NCBI RefSeq assembly: GCF_004339595.1
Contig: NZ_SMFU01000007.1
Coordinates: forward strand, 618,658-682,657
Direction: 5' to 3'
DNA: 64,000 nucleotides
DNA from: Marinobacterium mangrovicola
GTDB taxonomy: Bacteria > Pseudomonadota > Gammaproteobacteria > Pseudomonadales > Balneatricaceae
The notes beneath the pieces are model-generated. The model saw nothing but the letters and a program-made list of their open reading frames with translations, did not search any database and was not told the DNA's origin. Of the stretch, positions 1 through 8,467 are shown one piece after another. Numbering within the stretch: the stretch's first letter is position 1; the number at the start of each line of letters is the position of its first letter. The position numbers were made by a program, and so were the translations under genes.

Positions 1-1
1 A

Positions 2-97
2 GTGAAGAAGTATCGCAATCCGGATGTGGAATTCGGGCTGCCGTTAAGTTCAACATCCGCGCTGGAGGCGAAAGGGCCTCAGGATCTGTTAGGGTGA
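2..97 (+). CDS. C-terminal end of a gene entering from the left edge
   Basis: An open frame runs in from the window edge and stops at TGA 95-97, giving 31 residues that end in PQDLLG. Its codons have mostly G or C in the third position, like the other genes here, whereas the competing frame continues only as a Ser/Gly/Cys-rich run. No domain can be recognised in so short a tail. It could be the end of any upstream gene on the + strand. Confidence 0.45.
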   Translation: MKKYRNPDVEFGLPLSSTSALEAKGPQDLLG

Positions 98-132
98 AGG
101 ATAAGGCCGGTGCTCAGTCATGTCGGTGCAGT

Positions 133-171
133 GGAAAGCTTTCCGGTGGCGCAAACAAGTCGTTTGGCGCC
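133..171 (+). other. two adjacent hairpins before the GGDEF-EAL gene
   Basis: GGAAAGCTTTCC (133-144) is a perfect 12-base palindrome. It is followed by an imperfect hairpin in which GGCGCAAAC (148-156) pairs with GTTTGGCGCC (162-171) with one bulged base. There is no T-run after them. They may form part of the leader of the c-di-GMP gene starting at 205, or end the preceding transcript. The sequence does not match the c-di-GMP riboswitch consensus as I know it. Confidence 0.3.
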
Positions 172-204
172 TGTGTAGGGAACAGGGATCAGGAATAGCG
201 GCGT

Positions 205-1950
205 ATGGAACCAGAAGATAAGGATAGGCCAGCGGAGATAAGGCGTGACGCCTCAGGTGAGCGGCTCTTTTTGCAGCTGATCGATACGCTGCCAAAGGTC
301 TCTGTCCAGGGCTACGACAAGGATCGCCGGGTGATCTATTGGAACAAGTCGAGCGTCGATATCTATGGTTACCAAAAAGAGGAAGCGATCGGCCGCAAGC
401 TGGAGGATTTGATTATTCCGGCTGAGATGGCCCCCGACGTCATCAGGTTGCATAAAGACTGGATCGAAAAGGGGATCTCCATCCCGTCATCTGAGCTGCT
501 GCTGAAACATAAGGACGGGCGCCCGGTGCCTGTGTTCTCGTCCCACGTGATGCTTAAAGAAAACACCTCTTCGCCTGAAATGTTCTGTATTGATGTGGAC
601 CTGAGCGAGCAGTACGCGGCACGCGAAGAGCTGAAATTTCTGGCGACGACCGACTCGCTCACCGGTTTGCCAAACCGCCGTTATCTGGTGGCCGAGCTGG
701 CTAGGGTTATCTACCGCCAGCGGGAAAACAACGGCCAGTTCGCCGTGTTATTTATTGATCTTGATATGTTCAAGGAGGTCAACGACACACTAGGCCATAC
801 CTGGGGGGATAAGCTGCTCATCGCCGTTTCCGAGCGGCTTAGATCGGGTCTCCATAGCTCCAATATTATCGCCCGTTTTGGTGGCGATGAGTTTGTGCTG
901 GTGATGCCAGAGATAACATCGGCCGATGAAGCCACAGCGCTGGCCGATCAGCTGCTTGAACTGTTCAGAGAGCGTTTTTCGTTCGATAGTGAAAACGTCT
1001 ATATCACTTCAAGTATCGGTATCAGTCTCTACCCACGGGATGGCGAGGAAGCCGAGACGCTGCTCAAACATGCTGATGCCGCCATGTATTTCGCGAAAGA
1101 GAGCGGTCGCAACCGGCGCCATCTGTTTACCGATGAAATCAGCAGAAAGTTAAAGGCACAGCGGGAGATATCGACCCGATTGCATCAGTCGCTCGGTAAC
1201 GGCGAGTTCGAACTGGTTTATCAGCCCCAGTTCGATATGACGAGCCAGAGCGTGACCGCCTGTGAAGCGTTACTGAGATGGAGGCCCCAGGATCCCAGTC
1301 TTGCGGTGTCCCCGGATATCTTTATTCCGATCGCGGAGCGTTCCGATCTGATCATATTGCTCGGTGACTGGGTGTTGGAACAGGCCTGTGCTCAGGTGAG
1401 CGCCTGGAAGCAGGCAGGCTTTAATATCCGGGTGGATATCAACGTTTCTGGTAAGCAGCTGGAACAGGCTGACTTCTTTGAGATACTGGAGAGTTATCGC
1501 GCTCGCTATGGCCTTTCACCTCAGGATCTGGGGATCGAGCTCACCGAGCATGTGCTTATTAAGTCCAACGACCGCATGCTGAATGGGCTGAGAGGGCAGA
1601 GAGACAAGGGGGTTGAGATCTCCATTGATGATTTCGGCACCGGTTATTCCTCGCTCAATTACCTGAAAATATTTCCGATCACGAACCTGAAGATCGATCG
1701 CTCCTTTGTGGTGGAAGCACCCGAAAATGAGCTTGATGGCGCACTGCTGGAAGCGATAGTTACCGTTGGGCACCGGCTCAAGTTCAATATCGTAGTGGAA
1801 GGGATAGAAACAGATCGCCAGGCACAGTTCTGCAAGGCGTTGGCGATCGATTACGCTCAGGGGTATTGGTATAGCAAACCCTTATCGGCCACAGAGGTTG
1901 TCCGCTTCTTCGAACAGGCTTCAGATCACCCTGCTCCTGATCACCGTTGA
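205..1950 (+). CDS. PAS-GGDEF-EAL c-di-GMP turnover protein
   Basis: A 581-residue cytoplasmic sensor enzyme with no membrane segment. A PAS domain covers roughly residues 25-140 and feeds into a GGDEF diguanylate cyclase domain (about 145-310, intact GGDEF in ARFGGDEF) and an EAL phosphodiesterase domain (about 320-570). The EAL signature residues are present: EALLRW, the Asn of INVSGKQ, ELTEH, DDFGTGYSSL, LKIDRSF and VEGIET. Both activities could therefore be functional. The product-inhibition I-site RxxD, expected five residues before GGDEF, is replaced by HSSN, so the cyclase half should lack that feedback. The ATG at 205 has only a weak ribosome binding site. The ligand of the PAS domain cannot be told from sequence. 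Confidence 0.93.
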   Translation: MEPEDKDRPAEIRRDASGERLFLQLIDTLPKVSVQGYDKDRRVIYWNKSSVDIYGYQKEEAIGRKLEDLIIPAEMAPDVIRLHKDWIEKGISIPSSELLLKHKDGRPVPVFSSHVMLKENTSSPEMFCIDVDLSEQYAAREELKFLATTDSLTGLPNRRYLVAELARVIYRQRENNGQFAVLFIDLDMFKEVNDTLGHTWGDKLLIAVSERLRSGLHSSNIIARFGGDEFVLVMPEITSADEATALADQLLELFRERFSFDSENVYITSSIGISLYPRDGEEAETLLKHADAAMYFAKESGRNRRHLFTDEISRKLKAQREISTRLHQSLGNGEFELVYQPQFDMTSQSVTACEALLRWRPQDPSLAVSPDIFIPIAERSDLIILLGDWVLEQACAQVSAWKQAGFNIRVDINVSGKQLEQADFFEILESYRARYGLSPQDLGIELTEHVLIKSNDRMLNGLRGQRDKGVEISIDDFGTGYSSLNYLKIFPITNLKIDRSFVVEAPENELDGALLEAIVTVGHRLKFNIVVEGIETDRQAQFCKALAIDYAQGYWYSKPLSATEVVRFFEQASDHPAPDHR

Positions 1951-2002
1951 TACCACGCGCCTCTGTAGTGAAATCTCAGATAAGCTCATTTCAGTATCTC
2001 TC

Positions 2003-2422
2003 ATGAAAATACTCTTGGTCTTGATAGGTGTCGCACTGATGCCGATATTCGCTGAGGCTTCTGAGCCGGCGTCAGATTGTCTGATCGGTAAATACCGCCA
2101 GTATTCAGACGCAAGGTCGGTTTGGCAGCAGGATCTCACCGCACTGATCGTTTCCTCTGCACCCGAGTATAAGTTTGTTGCCGAGCGCTATTTGACAGAC
2201 CAGTTGCGTAGCATTGAGCGATCACAGCTTGAGGTTGAGTATCTGCTTGGTCATTCACCTGGGCAGCTAAGGACTCAGCGGCCGGTGAATAGCTGGCTTG
2301 ATTTGAACAGAGCTGACCGTGAGATAATAGCTGCCGATGATCAACGCTACGCGGAACTTCTTAAGCTGAGTGATGCCGCACGTGAGCGTGCTCCACACCC
2401 TGACGCTGAGGGGGCTGCGTGA
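2003..2422 (+). CDS. small exported protein, probably frameshifted
   Basis: The ATG at 2003 gives a typical signal peptide (MKILLVLIGVALMPIFAEA) and a 139-residue product ending at TGA 2422. An upstream in-frame start would overlap the GGDEF-EAL gene and is less likely. After residue ~130 the reading seems to jump: the +1 frame stays protein-like (LREVMRSRVMVSPEYSVLLD, then SRAVEAVNG) to a stop at 2517-2519. Removing one G from the GGGGG run at 2410-2414 joins the two parts into one protein of about 171 residues. I recognise no family. It is either a recent frameshift mutation or a sequencing error in the homopolymer. Confidence 0.6.
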   Translation: MKILLVLIGVALMPIFAEASEPASDCLIGKYRQYSDARSVWQQDLTALIVSSAPEYKFVAERYLTDQLRSIERSQLEVEYLLGHSPGQLRTQRPVNSWLDLNRADREIIAADDQRYAELLKLSDAARERAPHPDAEGAA

Positions 2423-2594
2423 AGTCATGCGATCCAGGGTTATGGTATCGCCGGAGTACAGCGTGCTTTTGGATGGGTTCTCTCGCGCCGTTGAGGCCGT
2501 CAATGGTATTCAATGCTGAATGCGGATCGCGCTTTCACGAGCCATGTAAGCGTCGTTTCCCGCCTGTATATGATCAAGGTTATGAGGATCTTAA

Positions 2595-2912
2595 GTGTCA
2601 AACATCGCTAAAACACCTGCACCTCCCTATTACGCGGTCATCTTTACCTCTTACCGTACTGAGGGTGACAACGGCTACGATGAGATGGCATCCAGAATGG
2701 TCCAGCTGGCTTCGGCGCAGCCCGGTTTTCTCGGTGTCGAATCGGCTCGGGAGGGTATGGGCATTACCGTGTCTTACTGGACCGATCTTGACTCGATCAA
2801 AGCCTGGAAACGGAATGCGGAACATCAAGAAGCACAGCGCAACGGCCGGGCGGAGTGGTATTCATCGTTTCGCGTGAGAATCAGCAAGGTTGAGCGTGAA
2901 TACGGTTTCTAG
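2595..2912 (+). CDS. antibiotic biosynthesis monooxygenase-like (ABM) protein
   Basis: A 105-residue protein with the dimeric alpha-beta barrel pattern of the ABM family. It has an N-terminal strand (YAVIFTSYRT), helix (MASRMVQLASAQPGFLGVES), the paired strand GMGITVSYW and the helix with SIKAWKRNAEHQEAQRNG that typifies the YqjZ/HmoB-like branch. Members include heme-degrading or quinol oxygenases, but many are uncharacterised. The start is GTG at 2595 preceded by an AGGA motif. No partner gene is adjacent. The substrate is unknown. Confidence 0.8.
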   Translation: MSNIAKTPAPPYYAVIFTSYRTEGDNGYDEMASRMVQLASAQPGFLGVESAREGMGITVSYWTDLDSIKAWKRNAEHQEAQRNGRAEWYSSFRVRISKVEREYGF

Positions 2913-3092
2913 CCCACGGAAGTCTATTAACATATTGATTTTTAAGCCGCCGCACGCTTGTCGGTGGGTTTGTCAAAAGGCAGGCTGCGGCGCCAACTTT
3001 GCGTGTAACTGCCGCCAGGTTGATCAAGCTTTAACCCCGGGTCTTATTTCAAGGCCCTTTTAATGTACCGACAAATGGAGACTATCAAGGTT

Positions 3093-3698
3093 ATGGAAAA
3101 CACGTCAGGGCAGGGACCGTCAGCCACCGTTCCCGCTGAGGTTGATCGCTGGAACTGGGGCGCGTTCCTGCTGAACTGGATCTGGGGTATAGGCAATAAC
3201 ACCTTTATCGCTCTGCTGATGTTTGTGCCCTTTGTGAACATGGTGATGCCGTTTGTATTGGGTGCGAAGGGCAGTGCCTGGGCCTGGCGCAACAATCGCT
3301 GGGAAAGCGTTGAACACTTCAAGCGGGTGCAGCGCAAGTGGACGCTGGCGGCGCTGATCGCTTTCGGCGTCATCATCGCGCTATTCGTTATATTGTTCTT
3401 CTCGATCATCGCCGGGATGAAGAGTTCTGAAGCCTATAAGCTGGCAGTGCAGCAGCTGGAAACCAGTCAGGAAGCCGTATCCGTCCTGGGTGAGCCTATC
3501 TCAACCGGTGCCCCCATGGGCAGCATCGAGGTCTCTGGACCTTCGGGCTATGCGAGCATGTCGTTCAGTGCTGAAGGTTCGAAAGAGTCCGGAACCGTCT
3601 ATTTTGAGGCGGTCAAGGAGATGGGGCGCTGGGAGATGAATGCCGCCATACTGGAGCTCGATGACTCTGGTCTGCGGATCGATCTGAACCGTCCCTGA
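3093..3698 (+). CDS. membrane protein with a Coa1-like C-terminal domain
   Basis: About 201 residues from ATG 3093, which has AAGG six bases upstream; ATG 3075 is an alternative. The N-terminal part, rich in Trp (WNWGAFLLNWIWGIGNN), holds two hydrophobic stretches. After a basic connector (HFKRVQRKW) comes a strong transmembrane helix (LAALIAFGVIIALFVILFF). The last ~85 residues resemble the cytochrome oxidase assembly factor Coa1/Tim21 fold: GxP, then SIEVSGPSGYASMSFSAEG and a G-x-V-Y-F strand. In bacteria such proteins are found without oxidase genes, and none is nearby. The role is unknown. Confidence 0.7.
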   Translation: MENTSGQGPSATVPAEVDRWNWGAFLLNWIWGIGNNTFIALLMFVPFVNMVMPFVLGAKGSAWAWRNNRWESVEHFKRVQRKWTLAALIAFGVIIALFVILFFSIIAGMKSSEAYKLAVQQLETSQEAVSVLGEPISTGAPMGSIEVSGPSGYASMSFSAEGSKESGTVYFEAVKEMGRWEMNAAILELDDSGLRIDLNRP

Positions 3699-3715
3699 TC
3701 CCCTGTGTTTTGGCT

Positions 3716-3736
3716 GCCGGGGCTTTCTGTCCCGGC
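3716..3736 (+). terminator. hairpin after the Coa1-like gene
   Basis: GCCGGG (3716-3721) pairs with CCCGGC (3731-3736) around a nine-base loop, 18 bases after the stop codon. There is no T-run, so it may protect the 3' end rather than terminate by itself. Confidence 0.3.
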
Positions 3737-3902
3737 GGTTCGGCTTTGCCTCCCGGTTTCTCGCCTCCTATTGTTAATACACGGGCTTGTTGAATGACTC
3801 CGATAGCCCAGGGCTTTAGCTCGGCTGCGTATCAGTCAGGTGAGGCACTTAGCCAATTCCGGACGCGGCGACATGGAGCCAGCAAGGTGGGAGGGTTCGC
3901 TA

Positions 3903-4325
3903 ATGAGCATTGAGCTTGATCATTTGATCGTTTCCGTTCGCGATAAACGAGCATCCGCCGAGTTGCTGGCGTTCCTGCTGGACGTGCCCTGGAGAGATTC
4001 GGCAGTAGGTCACTTTGTGCCGGTTTACGTCAACGATGGCTTGACGCTGGAGTTTGACGAAACGAAGACTGTTCCAACGCTGCAGCACTGCTGTTTTCGA
4101 GTGAGCGAAGATGAGTTCGATGCGATCTTCAGCAGGCTTCTGGGCAGAGGAATTGCTTACCGAAGCACCCCGATGGGATCGGTGGATATGACGGTCAATA
4201 CCTGGAGTGGCGGGAAAAATATCTACTGGGAAGCACCGGAAGGTGTTTTATGGGAAATTCTGACGGTCAGTTACGCCAGGCAACCACAGAGAAGTACTCA
4301 GCTTAAGGACGTTGGGCGAAGTTAA
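3903..4325 (+). CDS. VOC family (glyoxalase/bleomycin resistance-like) protein
   Basis: A 140-residue protein from ATG 3903, which has GGAGG ten bases upstream; a longer reading from 3840 lacks a ribosome site. It shows the vicinal oxygen chelate pattern: LDHLIVSVRD near the start, a strand VYVNDGLTLEF, LQHCCFRVSEDEFDAIFSRL in the second half, then GKNIYWEAPEGVLWEILT. The metal-binding positions His (LDH) and Glu (LWEI) are present. Family members act in detoxification or dioxygenase reactions; which one applies here cannot be told. Confidence 0.85.
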   Translation: MSIELDHLIVSVRDKRASAELLAFLLDVPWRDSAVGHFVPVYVNDGLTLEFDETKTVPTLQHCCFRVSEDEFDAIFSRLLGRGIAYRSTPMGSVDMTVNTWSGGKNIYWEAPEGVLWEILTVSYARQPQRSTQLKDVGRS

Positions 4326-4488
4326 GCCTAAATCTTAGATAACGTCATCGCAGGGGCGTAGTTTTTACCCTCAACCCTCGCGCTAATAACTGCGCCTGGT
4401 TTAGAGATTGCTTGGACGACGTATGGATGACGTGCTTATCCGCACGGCCACTGAGACCCTCAGCAGCCGTACGATAAGGACTGAATCA

Positions 4489-5181
4489 TCAATAGAGGCA
4501 GCTACTGCCTCCCGAGCCCCAAACTTCGACGATACTCCTGAGGTAGTCGGCACAGGCGTCGAATTGACCCTCTGACGTCAAATTACGTGTAGGCCCGTCA
4601 ATATACTGCGCGCACATACCGGTAGAACTGGCAGAATCCCAGGATGTCCAGGAAACCCAGTAATTACCGACGGACGTGTCATAAAACTGAACGGTGACAA
4701 AATCGGTACTATCTTGGCTGCAATAGGGTGTTAATTCGGCGTATCCGTATGGCGAATCCGCGTTACTGAAATAATCCCACTCACCCTGACACGGGCACGG
4801 ATCGCCGCTGGGTGGGTTATACACCAGCCCGAAGGGGATGAAGGCAGACGTGGTGAAGCTGCCGTCGGCGGTCGTGATCACCACGATATAGTTACCCGAG
4901 CTATTCACAACTTCTGCCACGCCCGTGGAGTAATCGAAGAGCAGGTCGGAGTCAGTGGAAGCAGGGTTCAGGTTCAACGCGACCCCGGCCAAGGTGGCGG
5001 AAGCAGACGTTGGATCGAGACCTGCGCCTTCAACCAGAATCTGGCTGTTGCCATAATCTACTTTGATGGAATATACCTCGAGAGGCGCAACGCTCTGAGT
5101 CTGGGAGGGGCGTTTTGCTACCGCCGATACACTGATGAATAAGAGTAATGCGAAGATCCATACGCTTAGTGTGAGTCTCAT
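4489..5181 (-). CDS. secreted protein with an IPT/TIG-like domain
   Basis: A 230-residue protein with a signal peptide (hydrophobic MRLTLSVWIFALLLFISVSA, then VAKR). Residues ~35-115 look like an immunoglobulin-like TIG repeat (YSIKVDYGNSQILVEGAGLD, a conserved GVAL, and a GNYIVVITTADG strand). This is followed by a Pro/Cys segment (GDPCPCQGEW) and a Cys-containing C-terminal part with six cysteines in all, suggesting disulphide bonds. TIG-plus-tail exported proteins of this kind occur in marine gammaproteobacteria, often as phage-tail-collar-like or surface proteins. The function is unknown. It stands alone between two convergent or divergent neighbours. Confidence 0.65.
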   Translation of the reverse strand: MRLTLSVWIFALLLFISVSAVAKRPSQTQSVAPLEVYSIKVDYGNSQILVEGAGLDPTSASATLAGVALNLNPASTDSDLLFDYSTGVAEVVNSSGNYIVVITTADGSFTTSAFIPFGLVYNPPSGDPCPCQGEWDYFSNADSPYGYAELTPYCSQDSTDFVTVQFYDTSVGNYWVSWTSWDSASSTGMCAQYIDGPTRNLTSEGQFDACADYLRSIVEVWGSGGSSCLY

Positions 5182-5459
5182 GATGTCCTCTCCTTTAAAG
5201 CGTTATGTACTCGATTAACACTAGTCTATTTGTGGCCATAGCTAGGTGAATTAGCGTCAAGTTCATTAACCGCTAAACGCCACTGAGTGCGCGCCCAATA
5301 CTCAGTCTCGCGCTGCACCAATACCGATAACCCGAGCTGCACCGTTGTTCACGTCTTGAATCCGGGTCTTGTGAGCTTCGTAAATTGACCAGGGGTTTAA
5401 ATTTGCTCGATTTATGTAGGAAGTTTCATTTCCACTGAATGAACTGAAGAGTGATAGTC

Positions 5460-5972
5460 ATGATCGCAGCACAGGCAAAGGATATGGCGTCATACAACCG
5501 TTGGATGAATGAGCGGGTGTATGAGGTCTGCGCAAAACTCTCTGATGAAGCGCGTAAGCAGGATCGGGGCGCCTTTTTCAGTTCAATACACGGCACGCTG
5601 AATCATCTGTTGGTGGGCGATAAGCTATGGCTCGGGCGCTTTATTGACGATCCCTTCCCGCTGGAAAGCCTCGACCAGGAGCTACACTCTGACTTCGATG
5701 AGCTTCGCCGTGACCGGGTAGCGACCGATGAGCAGATCTTGCAGTGGGCTGAGTCGCTGACAGATACCGCGCTGAAAGGCGATCTGGAATACATGAGTAT
5801 CGTCAACCCGGCACCCAGGCGTTACGAGATGTGGCTCGCTGTGGCCCATTTTTTTAACCACCAGGCCCATCACCGTGGGCAGCTCACTACGCTACTGAGT
5901 CAGGCGGGGCTCGATGTAGGCCTGACCGATCTGATCTGGCTGCCGGAAGTCGTCGAGCGTAACGCCTTTTAA
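5460..5972 (+). CDS. DinB/DUF664 family metal-binding protein
   Basis: A 170-residue four-helix bundle protein. The DinB-type metal ligands are visible as His in FFSSIHGTLNHLL and in the paired motif FFNHQAHHRGQLTTLL. The family includes bacillithiol- and mycothiol-dependent transferases and many proteins of unknown role; in gammaproteobacteria the partner thiol would differ. ATG 5460 is preferred to GTG 5451 because GAAGAG lies upstream at a fair distance, but either is possible. It ends ten bases before the convergent LysR gene. Confidence 0.87.
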   Translation: MIAAQAKDMASYNRWMNERVYEVCAKLSDEARKQDRGAFFSSIHGTLNHLLVGDKLWLGRFIDDPFPLESLDQELHSDFDELRRDRVATDEQILQWAESLTDTALKGDLEYMSIVNPAPRRYEMWLAVAHFFNHQAHHRGQLTTLLSQAGLDVGLTDLIWLPEVVERNAF

Positions 5973-5981
5973 GGCGAGCGA

Positions 5982-6905
5982 TTACAGCTGGTAAATAGAG
6001 CCCGGCTGCCTGGATGCTTCGATCAGGCTGTCGATCACCACGCGCTGGCGCGGCTGCAGATAGCGAGAGCGCGGCCAGACCGCATGGATCGGCATCTCGG
6101 CACCGGCGTGGTTATCCAGCACCGTTATCAGTTCACCGCGCTGGATATGATCCTGCACCAGCCAGGTCGGTAACTGCGAAAGGCCCAGGCCATCCAGAGT
6201 GCCCAACACCATGGCGTCGCCATCGCTGTAGTCATAGCGGGCCCGAATCACCTGGGAAAACAGTTGCCCTCTGGCATCCTTTAACAGCCAGGCGGGTTGG
6301 TTATTGCGCCGGCTACCGATAATGCAGTCGTGTTGGGTCAGCTCCGCCGGTGACTGTGGTGTGCCATAACGTTCCAGGTATTCCGGGCTGGCGCAGATCA
6401 CCAGCCGCTGCTGGCCGAGGCGACGCGCAACCAGATCCGCGTCATCCTCCAGCGTGCCGATACGCACCACCAGGTCCACGCCTTCATCAATCAAATTGAT
6501 ACGCCGCTCGGTAAAGCTCACCGACAACTCCAGTTGTGGGTACTGCTTTGCCAGCCGTGACAGTAGCGGCATCACATGACGACGCCCGAAAGCGGCCGGC
6601 AGGTGGATGTTCATCCGGCCCGAGACAGATCCGCTGCCGGCCACGACACCCTGTTCCAGTGCTGCTATCTCATCCAGGATCGCCACCCAGCCTTCGAACA
6701 GGTGCTGTCCCTCTTGAGTGGGCGTCAGGCTGCGTGTCGTGCGATGGAGCATCTTGGTGCCCAGGCGCTGTTCCAGCCGGGTCACGCTTTTTCCCACTGC
6801 AGAACCGGTCAGGCCGAGTTTTGCACCTGCGGCGGTAAAGGATCCGGTACGCAGGGTTTCAACAAACTCCAGTACTCCCGCGAAGCGGGCATCGTCACTC
6901 TTCAT
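5982..6905 (-). CDS. LysR-type regulator (divergent from SnoaL/flavin oxidoreductase operon)
   Basis: A 307-residue LysR protein. The N-terminal winged helix-turn-helix (FVETLRTGSFTAAGAKLGLTGSAVGKSVTRLE) is followed by a type 2 periplasmic-binding-like effector domain. It resembles the DsdC/AaeR-like branch common in proteobacteria. The gene is transcribed away from the operon starting at 7035, with 129 bases between the starts, the usual layout for a regulator of its neighbour. The effector is unknown. Confidence 0.93.
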   Translation of the reverse strand: MKSDDARFAGVLEFVETLRTGSFTAAGAKLGLTGSAVGKSVTRLEQRLGTKMLHRTTRSLTPTQEGQHLFEGWVAILDEIAALEQGVVAGSGSVSGRMNIHLPAAFGRRHVMPLLSRLAKQYPQLELSVSFTERRINLIDEGVDLVVRIGTLEDDADLVARRLGQQRLVICASPEYLERYGTPQSPAELTQHDCIIGSRRNNQPAWLLKDARGQLFSQVIRARYDYSDGDAMVLGTLDGLGLSQLPTWLVQDHIQRGELITVLDNHAGAEMPIHAVWPRSRYLQPRQRVVIDSLIEASRQPGSIYQL

Positions 6906-6949
6906 TGTGGAATTCAGTGCCTAAATGTTCGGAATATTAACTAGATTAT

Positions 6950-6970
6950 CTATTTTATCTAAAAGAATAG
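6950..6970. promoter_or_regulatory. candidate LysR operator
   Basis: CTATT-N11-AATAG forms a 21-base inverted repeat in the AT-rich gap between the divergent LysR gene and the SnoaL gene. It matches the general T-N11-A pattern of LysR sites and lies in the expected place. It is a prediction from symmetry and position only. Confidence 0.4.
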
Positions 6971-7034
6971 AATGCTCTCCACTTATCCGCGACCTGTATT
7001 GGCCGGGGATTAAACCAGATATCGGGAGTATTCC

Positions 7035-7493
7035 ATGACAGACCAGGTCGATTTTCAGCGCGTTAATGCATTGTTGGATAAAGACGCGATTCGTGAACTG
7101 CGCCAGCACTACAGTTTTCTGCTGGATACCAACAATGCCCAGCGTATGGGCGAGGTGTTCACCGAGGACGCCGAAGTTAAAGTAACTGTCGGTTCGATGC
7201 TTGGACTGGATGCGATCAAGCAGAGCCTGGCCGATGCCTACACCGCCTTCGATACCCAGGAGCGCAAGCACTTTCCCTTCGTGCATGCGGTGACCAACCA
7301 CAGCATCACACTGACTGGGCCTGATACCGCTGAGGGCAGCTGCTACCTGCTAGATTTCGTGACCGATCGTGAACAGGCGCAGCATCCGTTTCTGCTAGTG
7401 GGTCGTTACATGGATGAGTACGTGCGGGTGAACGGCGAATGGCGCATTCAACGCACTGAGCTGGATGTTCTCTGGCCGAGCGAAGGCGTCTGA
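7035..7493 (+). CDS. SnoaL/NTF2-like protein
   Basis: A 152-residue protein with the cone-shaped NTF2-like fold: helix RELRQHYSFLLDTNNAQRMGEVF, the acidic FTEDAEVK, GLDAIKQSLADAY, then alternating strands ending GEWRIQRTELDVLW. Relatives include SnoaL polyketide cyclases, ketosteroid isomerases and scytalone dehydratase-like lyases. First gene of a three-gene operon; an oxidoreductase starts 12 bases after its stop. Its presence together with a double SnoaL protein and a flavin enzyme suggests it works on a small organic substrate, which I cannot name. Confidence 0.85.
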   Translation: MTDQVDFQRVNALLDKDAIRELRQHYSFLLDTNNAQRMGEVFTEDAEVKVTVGSMLGLDAIKQSLADAYTAFDTQERKHFPFVHAVTNHSITLTGPDTAEGSCYLLDFVTDREQAQHPFLLVGRYMDEYVRVNGEWRIQRTELDVLWPSEGV

Positions 7494-7504
7494 GGTCGGC
7501 CCTT

Positions 7505-8467
7505 ATGTATGAGTCTTATACTCAAGCGCCGGCGAGCTTTAGCCGCGTGTTTACGCCAGGCCGATTGAGCGTTGGTTTGCTGACACCGCTGGAGGCCTAC
7601 CCGGAATCGCCGTTTCCGACCCTGGTGGAACATCAGCGGATGGCGCAGCTCACCGAGCAGGCGGGCTTTGCCAGCATCTGGCTGCGCGATGTGCCGTTTT
7701 ACGACCCGAACTTCGGCGATGCCGCGCAGATGCTGGATCCGTTCGTTTATGCCGGGTATCTGGCGGCTGTTACAAGTGAGATCACGCTGGGCACCGCCGG
7801 TATCGTGCTGCCGCTGCGGGAACCGATTTCGGTGGCCAAGCAGGCGGTCTCTGTCGATCAGCTGACACAGGGGCGTTTTCTGCTCGGGCTCTCCACCGGC
7901 GATCGCCCGGTGGAGTATCCCGCGTTTAACGTGGATTTCGACTCGCGTGCAGAGCTCTATCGCGAGGGGATTGAATATATCCGCTACATGCATGAAACCC
8001 GTTTTCCGCGGGTTCAAACCACCCATTACGGCAAGCTGCTCGGCAATCTCGACCTTCACCCCAAGCCGGTCAACCAGCGCCTGCCGATCATAGCGGTGGG
8101 GCGTTCACGTCAGCCCATCGACTGGCTGGCGAAAAACGTGGATGCCTGGATCTGGTCGGTGGACGATGACAACGCCATCGCCAGCATTCTTGCCGATCTG
8201 AAGCGGGCGGCGGGGGATGCGCTTGCACCGGCCTACGGCTATTCCACCTTCTTCGATCTGGACCCGGATCCGGATGCGCCGTACCAGCGTTTCTACAACG
8301 TGGTGCGGATAGGCCGTAAGGCACTGACCGAACGGTTACTACAGCACCAGGCGCTGGGTGTCTCTCATGTGGCACTGAATCTGAAACCCTCGTCCCGCCC
8401 CGCCCAGGCGGTCATCGAAGAGATGGGCGAGTACGTCTTACCCGCACTGCAACAGGAGAATTTATGA
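7505..8467 (+). CDS. LLM class (luciferase-like) flavin-dependent oxidoreductase
   Basis: A 320-residue TIM-barrel enzyme. Visible family features are SVGLLTPLEAYPESPFPTL at the first strand, AGFASIWLRDVPF, the ITLGTAGIVLPLREP strand, KQAVSVDQLTQGRFLLGLSTGDRP at the flavin phosphate-binding strand, and RLPIIAVGRSRQPIDWLA. Such enzymes use FMNH2 or F420; in gammaproteobacteria FMN is expected. It resembles a small subfamily of unassigned TIGR-type luciferase-like proteins. Its stop overlaps the next start (ATGA, 8464-8467), so the two are probably translated together. The reaction is unknown; a reductase partner supplying FMNH2 is not encoded beside it. Confidence 0.88.
   Translation: MYESYTQAPASFSRVFTPGRLSVGLLTPLEAYPESPFPTLVEHQRMAQLTEQAGFASIWLRDVPFYDPNFGDAAQMLDPFVYAGYLAAVTSEITLGTAGIVLPLREPISVAKQAVSVDQLTQGRFLLGLSTGDRPVEYPAFNVDFDSRAELYREGIEYIRYMHETRFPRVQTTHYGKLLGNLDLHPKPVNQRLPIIAVGRSRQPIDWLAKNVDAWIWSVDDDNAIASILADLKRAAGDALAPAYGYSTFFDLDPDPDAPYQRFYNVVRIGRKALTERLLQHQALGVSHVALNLKPSSRPAQAVIEEMGEYVLPALQQENL

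Noticed and set aside
2419-2877. 152-codon frame overlapping the ABM gene
   Set aside because: Its product is rich in Cys, Arg and Pro and overlaps a recognised domain in another frame. Only the neighbouring +1 frame before 2519 is protein-like.
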